From positions 30,229,090 through 30,293,089 of the forward strand of contig CM030715.1 in the NCBI GenBank assembly GCA_017979445.1: 64,000 nt of DNA. The letters run 5' to 3'. The position numbers and the translations under genes were made by a program. Shown piece by piece: positions 21,601 through 33,735 of this stretch. The stretch is from Akebia trifoliata. Lineage: Eukaryota; Streptophyta; Magnoliopsida; Ranunculales; Lardizabalaceae. The notes beneath the pieces are model-generated. The model was not told the origin of the DNA, did no database searches, and was given only the letters and a program-made list of their open reading frames with translations. Within the stretch, counting starts at the first letter, position 1. The number at the start of each line of letters is the position of its first letter.

Positions 21601-24600
21601 TATCAGTAGAAGGATAAATTATTGTGAAATGGTACCTCTCCTCGTTATTTAATTAAATCGTGTAGGTTTTTTGATCCTCTGTTGATTTTTGACTGGAGCC
21701 TTATAATGGACTTAAAGCCCTCTTACTCATGCTCTTCATTTGTTTTATTTGTAAAATGCTAAATTGAGCTTTAATGATCATCTCTATTAGTTTTATGAAA
21801 ATTTTCATGTGGATGGAATTTAATTATAACATTTCTAAATATCAATAGGTTGTACATTTGTAGGCACATGTTTTTGCTTCAACCACTATGTTCTTGGGGT
21901 TGGATCAAAATTCTGCCTCAACCTATTATTGTGTTTTAATGTTTTTTTTTCCTGAATTTGGACCTTAACTTCTAATTTTTAAACTAACACATGTTGGATT
22001 GCTTACAAAATGAAATTCTAGTTTAATTTCGTGATATATTATTTATAAGTTTAGTTTCCATGATTGAGAATTGAAACATGTTGGCTGTGATATTCATGAA
22101 TATATTGTGCATCTTAGTTTCCTTGTGATTAGTGGATCCAGTGGCTTTTCCCCCTTGAGTTACATCGTGCATGGTCAAAAATATTTAGTAGGTATGTTGT
22201 TTGAGAAAGGTACTAGTTGGAGCAAATTTGGTACTTTTTGGTATTTTGACATCCTTGTTGTAAGTGTTGAGTTGGGTTTTGGCCAAGTTCATGTTGGGGG
22301 GGATTAGGAAGTTATTATGCAGGATGGCGTAGTATGGTAAAGATCTCTTTATAATTCTTGATGATGGTCAGGTGAAACCAGGATTGCCCCCACTTTGTTC
22401 TGGTTTTGAGAGTGAATAAACTTTAATCCAGTAATGGTGTATTCAAAGGCAGGAAATCTGATTACTTTCTGACCAAGAAAAGGGCACCACAAGGTGGAAG
22501 TGATGTGGGACAAATGCAATGTGGAACTAAATACTAGTCAATGTGAAGAAAACTTATGGGGAAGTGTTAATTACCACCAATCAAATACAAAAAAGCATGA
22601 TCACTCCTTACTTAAGCAAGGATATCACCATGCACAATGTGCATGCCACTTGATAAAAAACAACCGCGGATGAAGAACCACATACTCGGGGGAAAACAGA
22701 CATAATCCCAATTAGGTGTGGGAGGTTGCCTACATAAACATCCACAGCCATCCAAATCATGCCACTGAATCCAAGCTTGTACTTTCAATTTCATCATGAG
22801 AAATTGGGTTTTTCTTGCCTTGGAGTATCTATGCATTCGTCTTAATCATCTTGAGATCTTAACACTTCATCGAAAGTGTAACTTTCCAGAAAATTGTAAA
22901 TTTATAAGTGTAGGGTGTTTGATACACCATTGAATTTATTTCCATAGTCATCATGATCTCATTCGTTGAAAGTTGGCCAAGTGGTCGTGAGTTCTCATTG
23001 TTTTTGGATCACGAGGCTTTCCAGTATCTCAATTCCTAGAAGAAACTTATTGCAACACATGTTACGAAATGTATATCTACAAGAAAACATCAGGACCTCG
23101 TTCAATGATTTGAAAGTTGGCCATATGATCATGAGTTCTCATTCTTTTTGGATCATGAACCCTTCCAGTATCTCAATTCCTAGAAGAAACTCACTGCAAC
23201 ACATGCTATGGAATGCATATCTACAAGACATCAACATCATGACCTTGTTCGATAATTTGGAAATTGGCCATATAGCCGCAATCTCATAGTCGTGAGTTCT
23301 CATTGTTTTTGAATCATGAACCCTTCCAACTTCACTTTTCCTGTAACCAAACCCCCCATCTTTTGATGCCACTTTCTGTTTTTTGCTTACATGGATCCTA
23401 GTGTTTGGGTCCAAGCCCTAAAATGTTAAATTTTCAATATTATATTAGTTCCAAATATTACTGTAGTTTTATTATTTAATTATAAAAAATTAAGGTACCC
23501 TTGGAACCATATGCAATATGTGTCCCTTATACCCTACTCATGCCTTGTTATTTCTGACTAGTAGCATAGGTATTTGTTAAGTGTTTGGATTAGCTTAGCT
23601 GCAATATTTGGGTGATAAGATGATTGCACTAATTGAAGAGCATTTCTATTGGTGTAGTTTGAAGTGACACATTGGGAAAAACATTAAAATGCCATGCTTG
23701 CTAAATTATGTAAAGTGAAGCAAAAGGTTGGAGTTCATTCTTCTCTACCAATTCTAGTGGCATCATTTAGAGATCTAAGTATGGTTCTTTCCTAGGTTTC
23801 CCCAAGGAAGCAAATTATTTTACTAGTTCTCATTGAAAATTTCATTATGGAAAGTTGAGGTCGGGAGTGTTTGGGTGAGAGCTAACCCTGCCTTGGTAGC
23901 TAACCGACTATTTGGCTTTCAAGGGAATATGTGATGATGTATCCTACAACAAGATGCGTAAAAAAAAACAGATCATTTTTTTTTTCTGTTTTTGAGGATG
24001 AGACAATCTTGTTCTTGTAAGCAAATACACCATTAGGCATATGGACATTGCATGGGGTGATTCAGAATAAATAAATGCTTGCTTTTAGAAGATGAAATTG
24101 GAGTATCTCAATATCCAAAATCTGTTTCTAGGAAGCTTTTAAACACCTTGATAATATCCACCTTTTAAACATATCCCTGACCATTTGTGAACCTTAATCT
24201 TTGAATGCCTCCTGAGATTTGCATCAAGAGACCATATTAGCCTGAACAGCTGAAGCTGATTTAGTATGTTTCTCTTGATTGGATTTATCGTGATGAGGTG
24301 TCTTATGGTCGTGCCTGTTGAAATAAAGCATGTGCACATCCATGTGTGTTTCTGCCTGTTGTGCCAAAATTACTGTACTGACCCCATTTTGGAGCAAGAA
24401 AGTTATGGCAGATAGTTCCAAAATTACTGTACTGTCCCCATTTTCCTATTATTCAGAAGTACTCTAATTGCTCTAATCTTCATATGCTCAAATACTACAA
24501 AAAATCCCACCACAACTCTTCTCCAAACACTTGTACAAATCAATGTAATGAATTCATGCCTATAGAATTAATCGGAGACTCTTTTTTCTAATCCTTTTTA

Positions 24601-25440
24601 GGCTGTCCAACAAAATTTTAGCTTGTAAGTTGCAAAAGAGAGTTAGGAATTAGGATCATCTGATGGGACTAAATTTTGGCACAAATGAATTTGGAAATTA
24701 TGAGGGTGGTTAGGTTGATAGGTTATCCTCAACATCAAATCTAGTTGTTGGGTTGGATATACACTTGTGACAACTGCATTTCTAATTTGGCTATAGAGAA
24801 AGAGATTCGTCAAACAGGATTTAAATTTCCAATCTTTTATCTTCCTTCACTAAACACTAGATTTTGGATGAAAGAGAGCTCGTCGAAGAAAAAGTAGGAG
24901 CATTTTTTTGTATGGAGTGAGATTAGAGTTGCACCAGGTATGGAACTGGATGTTAGGGTTTTGAAGTTAGAGAGGGAGGAGTTTTTGGATTTCAGTTAGT
25001 TTGAGGGTCTGCATGTTAGGACAGTGCTCAGGAATGACTACTGTGTGGGATCGTCAAAAAGTAGAAAATGGAATGCTAGTAAACTAATTTGAGGTAATGT
25101 AGAATTGGTTGTTCTTGGAATTTGACTAACATAATGAGGACTCCACCGATATTTCTTTCTTTAGGATAAGATAAATGAATGAATTTATTTTTTGAAAGAA
25201 CAAATACTTTCCAATTCCAAGATGTATTTGCCGATGATGTAACTGGTTTGGTGTTAACCATTGTATTTTCTTTTCTAATTAAAGGATTGGATTATAGTTA
25301 TAAATTGCTTTCACAATTACGTTGTGCAGGAACTGCTGAGGCGTGAAGGCAACAAAAGACGTGGTGGCATCTCATTCTTGGGTGTTTTCCTAGTTGTCTT
25401 GTTTGGTATCGTTCTGGGGTATCTTTTGAGGAAAACATGA
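18659..25440 (+). CDS. VAP27-type vesicle-associated protein (MSP domain)
   Basis: VAP proteins are tail-anchored ER proteins whose MSP domain binds FFAT motifs on partners, building ER contact sites with plasma membrane and endosomes. Coding exons: 18659-18710, 18805-18875, 19229-19310, 19399-19514, 19631-19795, 19904-19948, 21325-21402, 25330-25440. All are GT-AG with agreeing phases, 720 bases, 239 residues, the usual length of plant VAP27. Residues about 5-125 are the MSP domain, with the signature KTTNPKKYCVRPNTG and FLLQSVIASPG. A Ser/Pro-rich linker follows (PPHPPSPVHEGSEEG), then a coiled coil (ARALISKLTEEKISAIQQAN) and a C-terminal membrane anchor (ISFLGVFLVVLFGIVLGYLL) ending RKT. 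Introns 6 and 7 are inflated by repeats. It closely resembles Arabidopsis VAP27-1, but orthology within the family is not settled. Confidence 0.95.
18922..19072. repeat. Tandem duplication with (TG)n/(CG) tract in VAP27 intron 2
   Basis: ATAATCGTGCCACTTGAAAT occurs twice about 70 bases apart, each copy followed by a TGTGTG...GCGCGTGCGAG tract. A microsatellite-bearing unit was duplicated once. Confidence 0.8.
20297..20972 (+). mobile_element. LINE 3' fragment with internal 202-bp tandem duplication
   Basis: Translation gives the zinc-finger/RNase-like tail of plant L1 LINEs (NLCFLCKASGESVNHLLSHS, then AICWAYGKKEMESSL). The element ends in an A-rich tail after TTATCAAAAG. The units 20297-20498 and 20499-20700 are near-identical direct copies, so part of the fragment doubled after insertion. 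It lies in sense orientation in VAP27 intron 6. Confidence 0.7.
22966..23330. repeat. Tandem repeat, ~144-bp unit, 2.5 copies
   Basis: Units starting AAGTTGGCC at about 22970, 23114 and 23261 share GTGAGTTCTCATT, TTTTGGATCA and CAGTATCTCAATTCCTAGA. Because 144 is divisible by three, a 107-codon frame repeats a peptide (SSISIPRRN), but nothing suggests it is translated. It lies in VAP27 intron 7. Confidence 0.8.
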
Positions 25441-28106
25441 CCAACCCAGGTGTTTTATCTTTTGCTTCTATGCTATTCTTCTTCCTCATCTCAAAACCTG
25501 AAGGGAAAAAAAAGGATGACTCTAAGGGGTAGTGCTTTTGTTTATTGTGTTAGCTGGTTTTGTGGCATTAGGAAATATTCTAAGCTGGGTTTGATGGGGT
25601 TTATAATCGCCAGAGCAGGAACTTGGAAAAAAGTACTGTTTGATGCCTCCCGTTGTGTATTAACTGTCAATTCATTCGCTAACATTCTTGTGTTTTTTTT
25701 TTTTAAAGTAAGGACATTCTCTTGTTTTTTTTCTTGATTTTTGAGATAATTGGTTCACTTATATCTGTGCTGTTTCCTCTGTGTATCCATGTTATCTGTG
25801 CTGAATAGGCCATCTCAAAATCTGTCATCCCAGAGATTACCGCATTTTTTTCCTTATCTTGGAAAAGATAATATCTGGACATTAGTTATTGAACCTTAAG
25901 ATATCTGGGTTTTTATCTGAGGAATTGGTTGAACTTAGGACGCAAACTTCAGGTGACCTGTCTTCTCACAATAGTTTCCAACTGCAAATATTATACATGA
26001 GCTTATTGCCAGTTGACTCAGTTCTATTACTGCCTTTTTTTCTTTGAAATATGAAAAAGAAACAGATTGATTGAGTTTGTTAAACCGATAGGATCATAAT
26101 CTTTCTGTTCCTACATAAATTATGTGTTGAAACAGATCTTTCCAAGGAGACCTAAGAAGAATACGAAGCAGAGCTTTTTCTTAGCGATGGTGTGGTTTGG
26201 GAAATCAATGAGCTTTGTTTGTGTGCTTTTGGAACTGATCAGCCCTCACACCCTTACTTGTCTGTTGATTACGGATATATATTTTTTTAACTTTTAGACA
26301 AGTCAAAAGAGGGCCCATCCAATTGGGAGATTCAGGTCTCACTTTCCCAAGCTAAGACATATGGTGGGTTGGAACATTTTTTAGGGCTATCTGTCCGTTG
26401 ATTGGGTTCGGTTGCGTTACTAGGTTTGGTAAGTTTTTGAGCTATGCTGACTGCTCAGCAATTTATATTTTGTTATATAAAAATTTTATGGGATGCTCCC
26501 TGTAAATTTAATGGGTCAGGCTTGGCTTAGTAATTTTAGGCCTGATTATGATAAACGTGGGCCATTGATAAGCATTTTCTGCTGTAAATATCGATGTATG
26601 TGTAATGGACCCATTGTCAGAGAAATCCAAGAGTAGGTGTGTAGGGGAGAAGATCCTTACCATTCACCTTAGATATCAGTTTTGGCTCTCTGTGCTCATT
26701 GCCAGGATCCGTCACTTAAGTGCATTATAAGTCTGATGGGTCACGCCTACAATCTATAAAATAAGAAGAGATTTACCTCACAAGCTTTTCTATAACACAC
26801 CAAACAATCGTTTCAAATATATTTTAAGACTATTATCTTAATTTCTCCTCTGACCTTTAAAAAAAAAAAAAACAGAATACTTAATTAAATAGCAGCTGAT
26901 GTTGAAACCTTGATGGGGAGACCTAAAGCTCAATCGGCTCAAAAGTTACTTCACAACCCAAAGCTCTTCAAGTCCCTTAACAATAACAAAAGAAGTTTAG
27001 AGAGATCAAATTTAGTTTATAGGGATTGTGGGTCGTTGGGATGATTGAGAAAATTATTAATGAATTTTTTAGGGTCAGATTGCCTGGAAAATCCCTAAAT
27101 CTCTTCAAGTCACAATGATCTTAGCTTGATTTTCTATTTGATTCAAAAGGGCATTTATCAACAATTATAGGGAACAGGCAGGAGGTCCACTACAAGAAAT
27201 AAAAGCTACCGTACTTCTTCAATCAAAACCCTAAAACAAGTATATTATTACCTTTTCACAGTTCAAAAGCATAACAATACCGACAAAAGCAGTAAAAAAA
27301 AAAAAGAAAAAAACAAAATTGAAGAACTAACAACTTTTCTGAGACAAACTTTTCTAGCAGAAAAAGCAACGCCATGAGAAACAGTCTGCTTCAAATTTAC
27401 AACCTACTCAACTCACAAGGATTGCTTCCAGTATGAACACAAAATATATAGTCATATTATGCTTCCAAAATCGAAAAAGAAGCTGCCACCACCATTGTTG
27501 CACGTGAAGCTGATTCAAACACCCAATAAACTATGCTTTGCATTGTAAAGTATGTAATAAAAAGAAAAAAGGATTGACATATCTGAACCATCTCATCAAA
27601 CACAGTTTTGTATGCATGCAGAGAACAGGTCTACAATCAGAGCTGATAGGAGCCCAATAGAACAAGAGAGCTAGTGTTGACGCATAATCACTTCTGGTTC
27701 TGTTTATATTCCTCTAAAGATTATCACATGCCTCTCCTTCCAAAGGTCTAATATATAACAAATGGTATCAGTCTCCATAAGGGTCTCCCCGGTAAGGTGG
27801 AAGACTATCGAACCCAAAATGGATCCCCCTTAAAGTCCAGCAAACCCACAATGGCTGCAAAATCCATGGCCGTTAATATCTAGCAAAGCTGCAATGAAGG
27901 AAGATGTGACGAATGGATCTACAAACCTAAGCATAAATTGCTAATCCTTGCCTACAAACATGAGTGCCCTTGTAAAAAAAATCACAAAAGAATGAACTGC
28001 AAAAATAGAATCATTCTTCTGCTTCTTTTGGAGGCACAAATCTGATCCTATTTCACAATAGAAGAACCATCCAAATCATTTGATAGGAATTCTTAATTTA
28101 CTCTCG
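25441..28106. other. VAP27 3' UTR then intergenic DNA
   Basis: The first few hundred bases after the stop are presumably 3' UTR on the plus strand. Beyond about 26000 the sequence is AT-rich with A-runs (26857-26872, 27294-27303). I recognise no coding region, RNA gene or bounded transposon. Confidence 0.35.
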
Positions 28107-28350
28107 ATACTTTTCTTTTGATAAGTGAATTGTACTAGAGATAAAATAAATAAAGGCAGGTTGAGGCGACCAACCAAGACAAACAGCCATCCACTCAAAT
28201 CAAGCTACTCGCAATTTGCAAGAAATACACCAAACACACTCCCATCCACCTTACACCTAAAAAAACAAAAGATCGAGAATAAAGAGAGTATACGGGAATG
28301 CTCAATAGGCAATTGTAATCAGCACCATTCTCCCACTTTTTGAGAGATAT
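28107..28350 (-). mobile_element. LINE 3' end fragment
   Basis: TTTTCTTTTGATAAGTGAAT at the left edge is the complement of the L1 tail seen at the other LINE copies. It is followed by AAGGCAGGTTGAGGCGACCA. Only the 3' non-coding end seems present. Confidence 0.45.
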
Positions 28351-28522
28351 CTAGTCTACCACAAGACAAATCTTTTTTTTTAATAACAAACTACAAGACA
28401 AATCTCACATCAATCATTTCTATCAATGGAACCCCAAAACACTTAAATGTACAGTTAGCTCTCAAAAGAAGACTGAGGTACAACATTGAAAAATTTCCCA
28501 CAAAACAACCCATATATAATGC

Positions 28523-29030
28523 TTTTTTTTTGTTGATAAGTCAAAGATCTTTATTGAAACAAAACATGGTCGAGATGACCACACAACTAAACAACTGAAA
28601 AGGAAAAAAACAAAAAAAAAGGGCAAAGAAATACCCCAATTACACCTCAATGCCACACACCCAACCCCACTTTGTTACAAAAGCTTCAAAAAAGACCCCA
28701 ATTGATTCGATTCTTGGAATACCTTACTCCAAAGAAAAATAGACCCCAAAGTTGAGAATAAAATTCCTTGCAGGGAGGTTTCCTTTCCCTCAAAAGTCCT
28801 AAGGTTTCTCTCTTTCCATATCTCCCAACAAATCGCAAAAGATGTCAAACTCCAAAGTTTCCTCTCGAAGGCTGAAAGACCCACTCCAATGGATGACCAT
28901 TCAACAACTAAATCCCGAAAGGACTTCGGGGCACACCAAGTTCTCTCATCCCAAAAATTTCTTCCATGCAGATTCATTGTTAAACCCAAAATACCTTAGA
29001 AACAACAGTAGATCTCCTAAATATCTCATG
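28523..29030 (-). mobile_element. LINE 3' fragment (zf-RVT region)
   Basis: The minus-strand 104-codon frame (28675-28989) reads NFWDERTWCAPKSFRD, SLTSFAICWEIWKERNLRTF and QGILFSTLGSIFLWSK, typical of the C-terminus of plant L1 LINEs. The T-run at 28523-28531 followed by GTTGATAAGTC is the A-tail in reverse. The copy is strongly 5'-truncated but relatively well kept. Confidence 0.75.
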
Positions 29031-30639
29031 AGGCATCTAGAAAAGCACAGGTATGATTTGCAAATTGCATGTGTAATCCTAGTTCCTAACTTTTGGGAAT
29101 CAATGCCTTCTAGATTTGCCAAATTGACTGCTCAGCCTCCACCACAAGAATCAAGGGGAAATGAACCTCTAAAAAGCCCTGTCCGAGTCGTATTGACCAT
29201 GATTGAAAAAAAGGCAAAAGAGACACTTCATAATCCACTTTCCACGTATCTCCAAAGCTCAGTCTTCCCATTATATAGTCTGGGAATTTCTAATATATAT
29301 GTAGCATAATCTATGGGTACATGTAATGCAATCTATGGCAACCTGTTTTATTACTTCAGATGAAGCAAGGCCTCGCTTGAAGGACTCATCACATGATAGC
29401 AAGAGAGAACAGTTTATGACCAATATCTTGGAACTAGAAACTTTGTTTCTTTAATTGGAAACTCCACTGGTTTTACTGTAGTTTAATCTGACCTTTTTGA
29501 TAATCTCGTATTGGCTATTTGTGTAAGGAGATATTAACCTAATTGAGACCCAAAGCTTGGCCTATTGAATCTTATGGATAGTGTTCTTGGGTTCCATTGC
29601 AACCCCCCCCCCCCCCCCCCCCCTCCGATGATCATGGTTCAGGAAACCAAAAGAATGATGGGGGAATGTAAGATAAAACACTTGCATCATTGTTGAGTAC
29701 AATATTTGTTAGATGAAATCTATAAAAAAATCTCCCATTTGGTGTTAGTCCAAGCAAATCCAAAAGTTCACAAAGGAATTAAAGAAAACCTAAGGACACA
29801 TCGCATCCAATAATTAATAATTTTTACATGTTCTCAGAATATCTACCTGTATGAAAACAAAAACACTAAAACCTAATTTAGGGCCTAAGTAACCAATATT
29901 AGCTATCCATATACAATAGCATAATATTTTCCTAATAATATCTAAAACACACCTAAATATTGTCACATATATTACATAATTTTTTTTCAACATAGCGAGT
30001 TCCCAATACTCCATAAGTTACAGACTTGATATACCGACATTGAATTTTTCATTCAAACTCATAGACACGACAATTGATTCCACATGGTTGGCAATATCCC
30101 ACCATCGATAGTCTGGCATTTCACATGAACCCACCATGTTCCTCATTTAAAAAGAAAACAAACAAAATAATTGGATTTAAAATTAAAACTGTTCTATTAT
30201 TGTAAATGCAAGACCAACTTTCTAAAATAGAATACACAAAAATATACAATAATACATCAAATAAATATACTCCATATGTAAGCACAAGCACACACTGGCA
30301 ATCATTCAATCCAGATCCTTTATACACTTCTTTTGGCGGTTAGACCATCCAAGATCCAAACAAGTCCTCAAGTCCCTATTTAGTTGCAAACACTATATGA
30401 GACTGCAAAGTTTGAAGCTTCGAGCCCACTAAATAGCAAAGTTAGATGAAAAATTACCAGTGAAAAACCCATGCAAAAGCTCCTTTCAAAGATTACTAAT
30501 TTGCTGAATTAACAAACTCTCTCCCACCCAACCTTCAATTCGCATTCAACGCCTGAAACAAAACATGAGAAAATTGTCTCTTAGAATAATGGCCAAAACA
30601 GTTGCCGATGAGCCGATCACCTTGATTAACAACACAACT
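29031..30639. other. Intergenic with 21-base C run
   Basis: No gene recognised. 29603-29623 is an uninterrupted run of 21 C, unusual in AT-rich plant DNA and error-prone in assembly. The last ~150 bases probably include the LENG1-like 3' UTR. Confidence 0.4.
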
Positions 30640-31284
30640 TTACCTAGAAAACCCTCTGACATTCGAAACCGCTCCATTGCTTCTCTTATTCTTTTCTAGT
30701 AACAATGCCCGTTCCCTCTCCTTCTCCCGCTTCTCTCTCTTTAACCGCTCCTCCCTCAATTCCTCCAAAGTCTTCTTCCCAGACTTCTTGACTCCTTCAA
30801 CATGGTGAGAATTGTCTCTGCTGCTCTCAGCATTCGTATCGTCTGATGGCCTCGAGAGGTACCACGGCGCCTTCACACCTTTACCAGCAACCCCATACCC
30901 TAACCTATACTTCTCATCTTCTGGCAACACAACCTTGGGTGCCTTCTCTTCCTTCTTCAACTTCTTCCTCAAACCCTCTCTTCCAACATCTTCTTTTGCC
31001 TCTTTAGTACTGCTCAATGAAGGAAAATCTTTCAACTCTTCAAAGAGATTAATATGATTTGATTTCGACTCCGCGACCTGTTCTGCATCGATAGAAGGTA
31101 AACCCTTAACAGATCTGAGCCTTTCGAGGCGAAATTCTGCTTCGCGTTTTCTCGATTGTTCTCGTTTCAGTTGCTCTTCTTTGGCTGCGGCTTCTTCGTC
31201 TTTTCGAACTTTTTCTCTGTTTTCGTAATTGTAAACGTTCCACCGCTTCTGAGGGAGAATGTTCAGACCTCCATGGCCCCCCAT
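30640..31284 (-). CDS. LENG1-like nuclear protein (Cir_N domain)
   Basis: An uninterrupted 214-residue frame. The N-terminus MGGHGGLNILPQKRWNVYN, followed by NREKVRKDEEAAAKEE, is the Cir_N domain (about residues 8-50) found in LENG1 and CIR-type proteins, which are linked to splicing or co-repressor complexes. The middle contains YRLGYGVAGKGVKAPWYLS (about 130-148), the second conserved block of the LENG1 family. The C-terminal third is a charged, probably coiled helix (EELREERLKREKREKERERA) with nuclear-localisation-like clusters. It has a single exon. The stop overlaps an AGGTAAAG word, so an alternative donor there is conceivable but nothing supports a further exon. The role is inferred from the family only. 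Confidence 0.85.
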   Translation of the reverse strand: MGGHGGLNILPQKRWNVYNYENREKVRKDEEAAAKEEQLKREQSRKREAEFRLERLRSVKGLPSIDAEQVAESKSNHINLFEELKDFPSLSSTKEAKEDVGREGLRKKLKKEEKAPKVVLPEDEKYRLGYGVAGKGVKAPWYLSRPSDDTNAESSRDNSHHVEGVKKSGKKTLEELREERLKREKREKERERALLLEKNKRSNGAVSNVRGFSR

Positions 31285-31400
31285 TGATTATCTTCCAAAA
31301 TTGAGAATTTTTTGATGAATTTCAGAAACCCTAAAAACCCTAAATGTGTTTGATTTTGAAAGTATGTTATATTAGTTATTAGGGTTCTTAATAAACCAAG
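31285..31400 (-). promoter_or_regulatory. LENG1-like gene 5' leader with telo-boxes
   Basis: AAACCCTA-type words occur twice in a row (AAACCCTAAAAACCCTAAA at about 31326), in reverse orientation relative to the gene. Telo-boxes near the start are typical of plant ribosomal and RNA-processing gene promoters. Confidence 0.5.
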
Positions 31401-32002
31401 AAAGAAAATTTAATGGGCGTTCGAATCTCGAATGCTAATTGAAGAAGAATATAACTTTTAAATCGACCTTCTGAAATTTGTTACAAAGGGAGAGGGAGAT
31501 CGAGAGATAGATGTAACCTTCGATTATAAGAACGGAGTGTCGATAATAGGACATCTTTCTTTTTTTGCGTACGCAAAACGTTTGACATGTGGCGCAAATC
31601 AGGTCAGCAAATAAAGAGAACTTCTCTCTTGTCAGCTCCCCCACAGATTTAATTTCTTTTTAGGTTTCAAATCTTAAAAATAAAAAATAAAAAATTCATT
31701 AGGCCCCCATTAATGATCACATTAACAATCCAACGACGTCTTTTACATTTCATGAAAATATTTATGTTAAAAAAAAAATACTCAAATTTAAAAATAAAAT
31801 TTAATTATAAAAAATAATTAATTTTTAATTTTTTTAAATTCATATAATTTTGTCCTCTAGAATTTGGTTGCATCAATCATATTTTTAAATGTCAAAAAAT
31901 GATCACATTAGAAATAAATTTTTTTTCACTATGGGCAAGAGAGAGAAAAGGACGTGCTCAACAAATGGCTTAACTTTTATGTATTATACTCCAATTAAAA
32001 TA

Positions 32003-32196
32003 AAAAAAGGATTTTATTAATGTATTTTGTCAGGATACCCGTTAAAATGCAATAAATACAGTTTAAAATTTGGATTTGGCAGCAAAAATGTCTTATAAAA
32101 AAAGGATTTTATTAATGTATTCTGTGAGGATACACGTTAAAATGCAATAAATACAGTTTAAAATTTGGATTTGGCAGCAAAAATGTCCTATAAAAA
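32003..32196. repeat. 95-bp tandem duplication
   Basis: Two nearly identical copies, starting AAAAAAGGATTTTATTAATG at about 32003 and 32098 and both ending GGCAGCAAAAATGTC. Only a few differences indicate a recent event. Confidence 0.9.
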
Positions 32197-33659
32197 AATT
32201 GTTTTTATCAAAATACCTTTAGATTCAAATATTCAAAGTGTATTTATTCACACTTTGGGCACATGTTAACAAGACACAATAAATACTAAAGTCAATGGTT
32301 GAGTTATATTACCTCATTCGTGAGTTCGTTCATTTCCAATTCAAATTAATGGTTCATGTCCCCACTCAAGAATGAACTCGATTCGTAGGGTAGAGAGAGA
32401 TGAGGACATTTGAAGGTTGAAGAAGGCGGACTTAGGAAAAAAAGTTTTTTTTTTTTTTGTTCTTTTTCCGAGTTGAAGATGAAGGTCAGTTCTATAAGGG
32501 GATATCTCAATATTATCAACGTAAAAAAAATTAAGGTACAATGATAAAATTTATTTAGTTCACTCAGGTCTAAAGAATTAGGTAACCTTTGTTGAAAATA
32601 AGTAATGGTTGATATATATATTTTTTTTCGATTTCTATTTCTTTTAGGATTTTATATGGGCCAATCCCTAATTTCAAAACATTTGTACGATATTTGTGAT
32701 GAGATTTCTGGTGATTCCCTTGGAAATATTATAATTATGTTCATACTATTCAACCGAGATTCAAAGAACAAAACAAAACTACAATTCTCCCATCTTTGCA
32801 AAATGCTTGTTGTGATTTGAAGCATATCGTGAAAATATTTTGCTAACTACTGCGAATTTGTGGAGTAAAGAGCAAAATTTTCTAACTAATCTTTTAAATT
32901 CTGGGTTTAAATTTCTCCTTCAGGATCATAATTCTAAGAACACCACAAAAACCATCACCCAACTAATAAAATTCCTCTTCTGAATTTTTAGTACGAAGTT
33001 AATGTTAAAAGCTAAAAAACCAAATAATCTACAACAGGCTCATAGTGTTAGAAACCAATTTAAGGTGTCAACTTGCTAAGTTGGTGAAGTTTAGGAATCT
33101 CAACATCATTACTTTAAGACTCGAAACCCATCTTCACCAATTAATCAATAATGATCAACGTGCTTGACCGAAGAAATTATCATCTCTAAGTGAAGAGAGC
33201 ACCAGCCTGACCAATGAAGGCAAGGTAAGCCAAGCCAAGTGATCTGGTAACCGCCCGTATTGCCACGCAGAATCATTTTTAAGAGTCCAAGGGAGGAGCC
33301 AAAAGTACCATCCAAGTTTAAACAAACCCTATTATGAGTAGATTAATGGAATTACCAAAAATGAAATGAATCTAGTTTTGCTCTTTGACAGTTTGACACC
33401 ATAACCAGGAAATCAGATTAACGGAGGACTATTAAATTCCTATAACATGGCTCCCACAAACCTAAAGAGATGGTCATTCAGCACTACATCCAGAGAGGAA
33501 AAAAAATTACTATTATTTTCTAAAAATTGAACATTTTCTCATGGTCTCATGCAAATGTGCAATGGGTCATGTAAACTAGCCAAACAGTTCCAACATCACT
33601 AAAAGCTGTACTCAGGTATGAAACAGAATATTTACAGATTTATAGTCTTAAGTATTAAC
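32197..33659. other. Intergenic between LENG1-like gene and HSP101
   Basis: No gene recognised. About 33060-33150 (minus strand) resembles the SINE-like repeat family (GGTTTCGAGTC, then ACTTAGCAAGTTGACACC). Confidence 0.35.
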
Positions 33660-33735
33660 GAGACGGTGAAACATAACCACCTCACATCTTAAATGCCAAA
33701 ATACCAGACTCTTGTTCCCATTTCATAGCTATTCT

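Noticed and set aside
22966..23289. 107-codon frame with internal repeats as a possible exon
   Set aside because: It lies in VAP27 intron 7 as tandem repeat DNA with no suitable splice sites or family match.
29603..29623. C-run as a structured (i-motif) regulatory element
   Set aside because: A single homopolymer with no spaced C-tracts and no nearby gene start; more likely slippage or assembly noise.
30640..30642. LENG1-like gene continuing through a splice donor at the stop (AGGTAAAG)
   Set aside because: The frame already has both family blocks and a natural end; no downstream exon was recognised.
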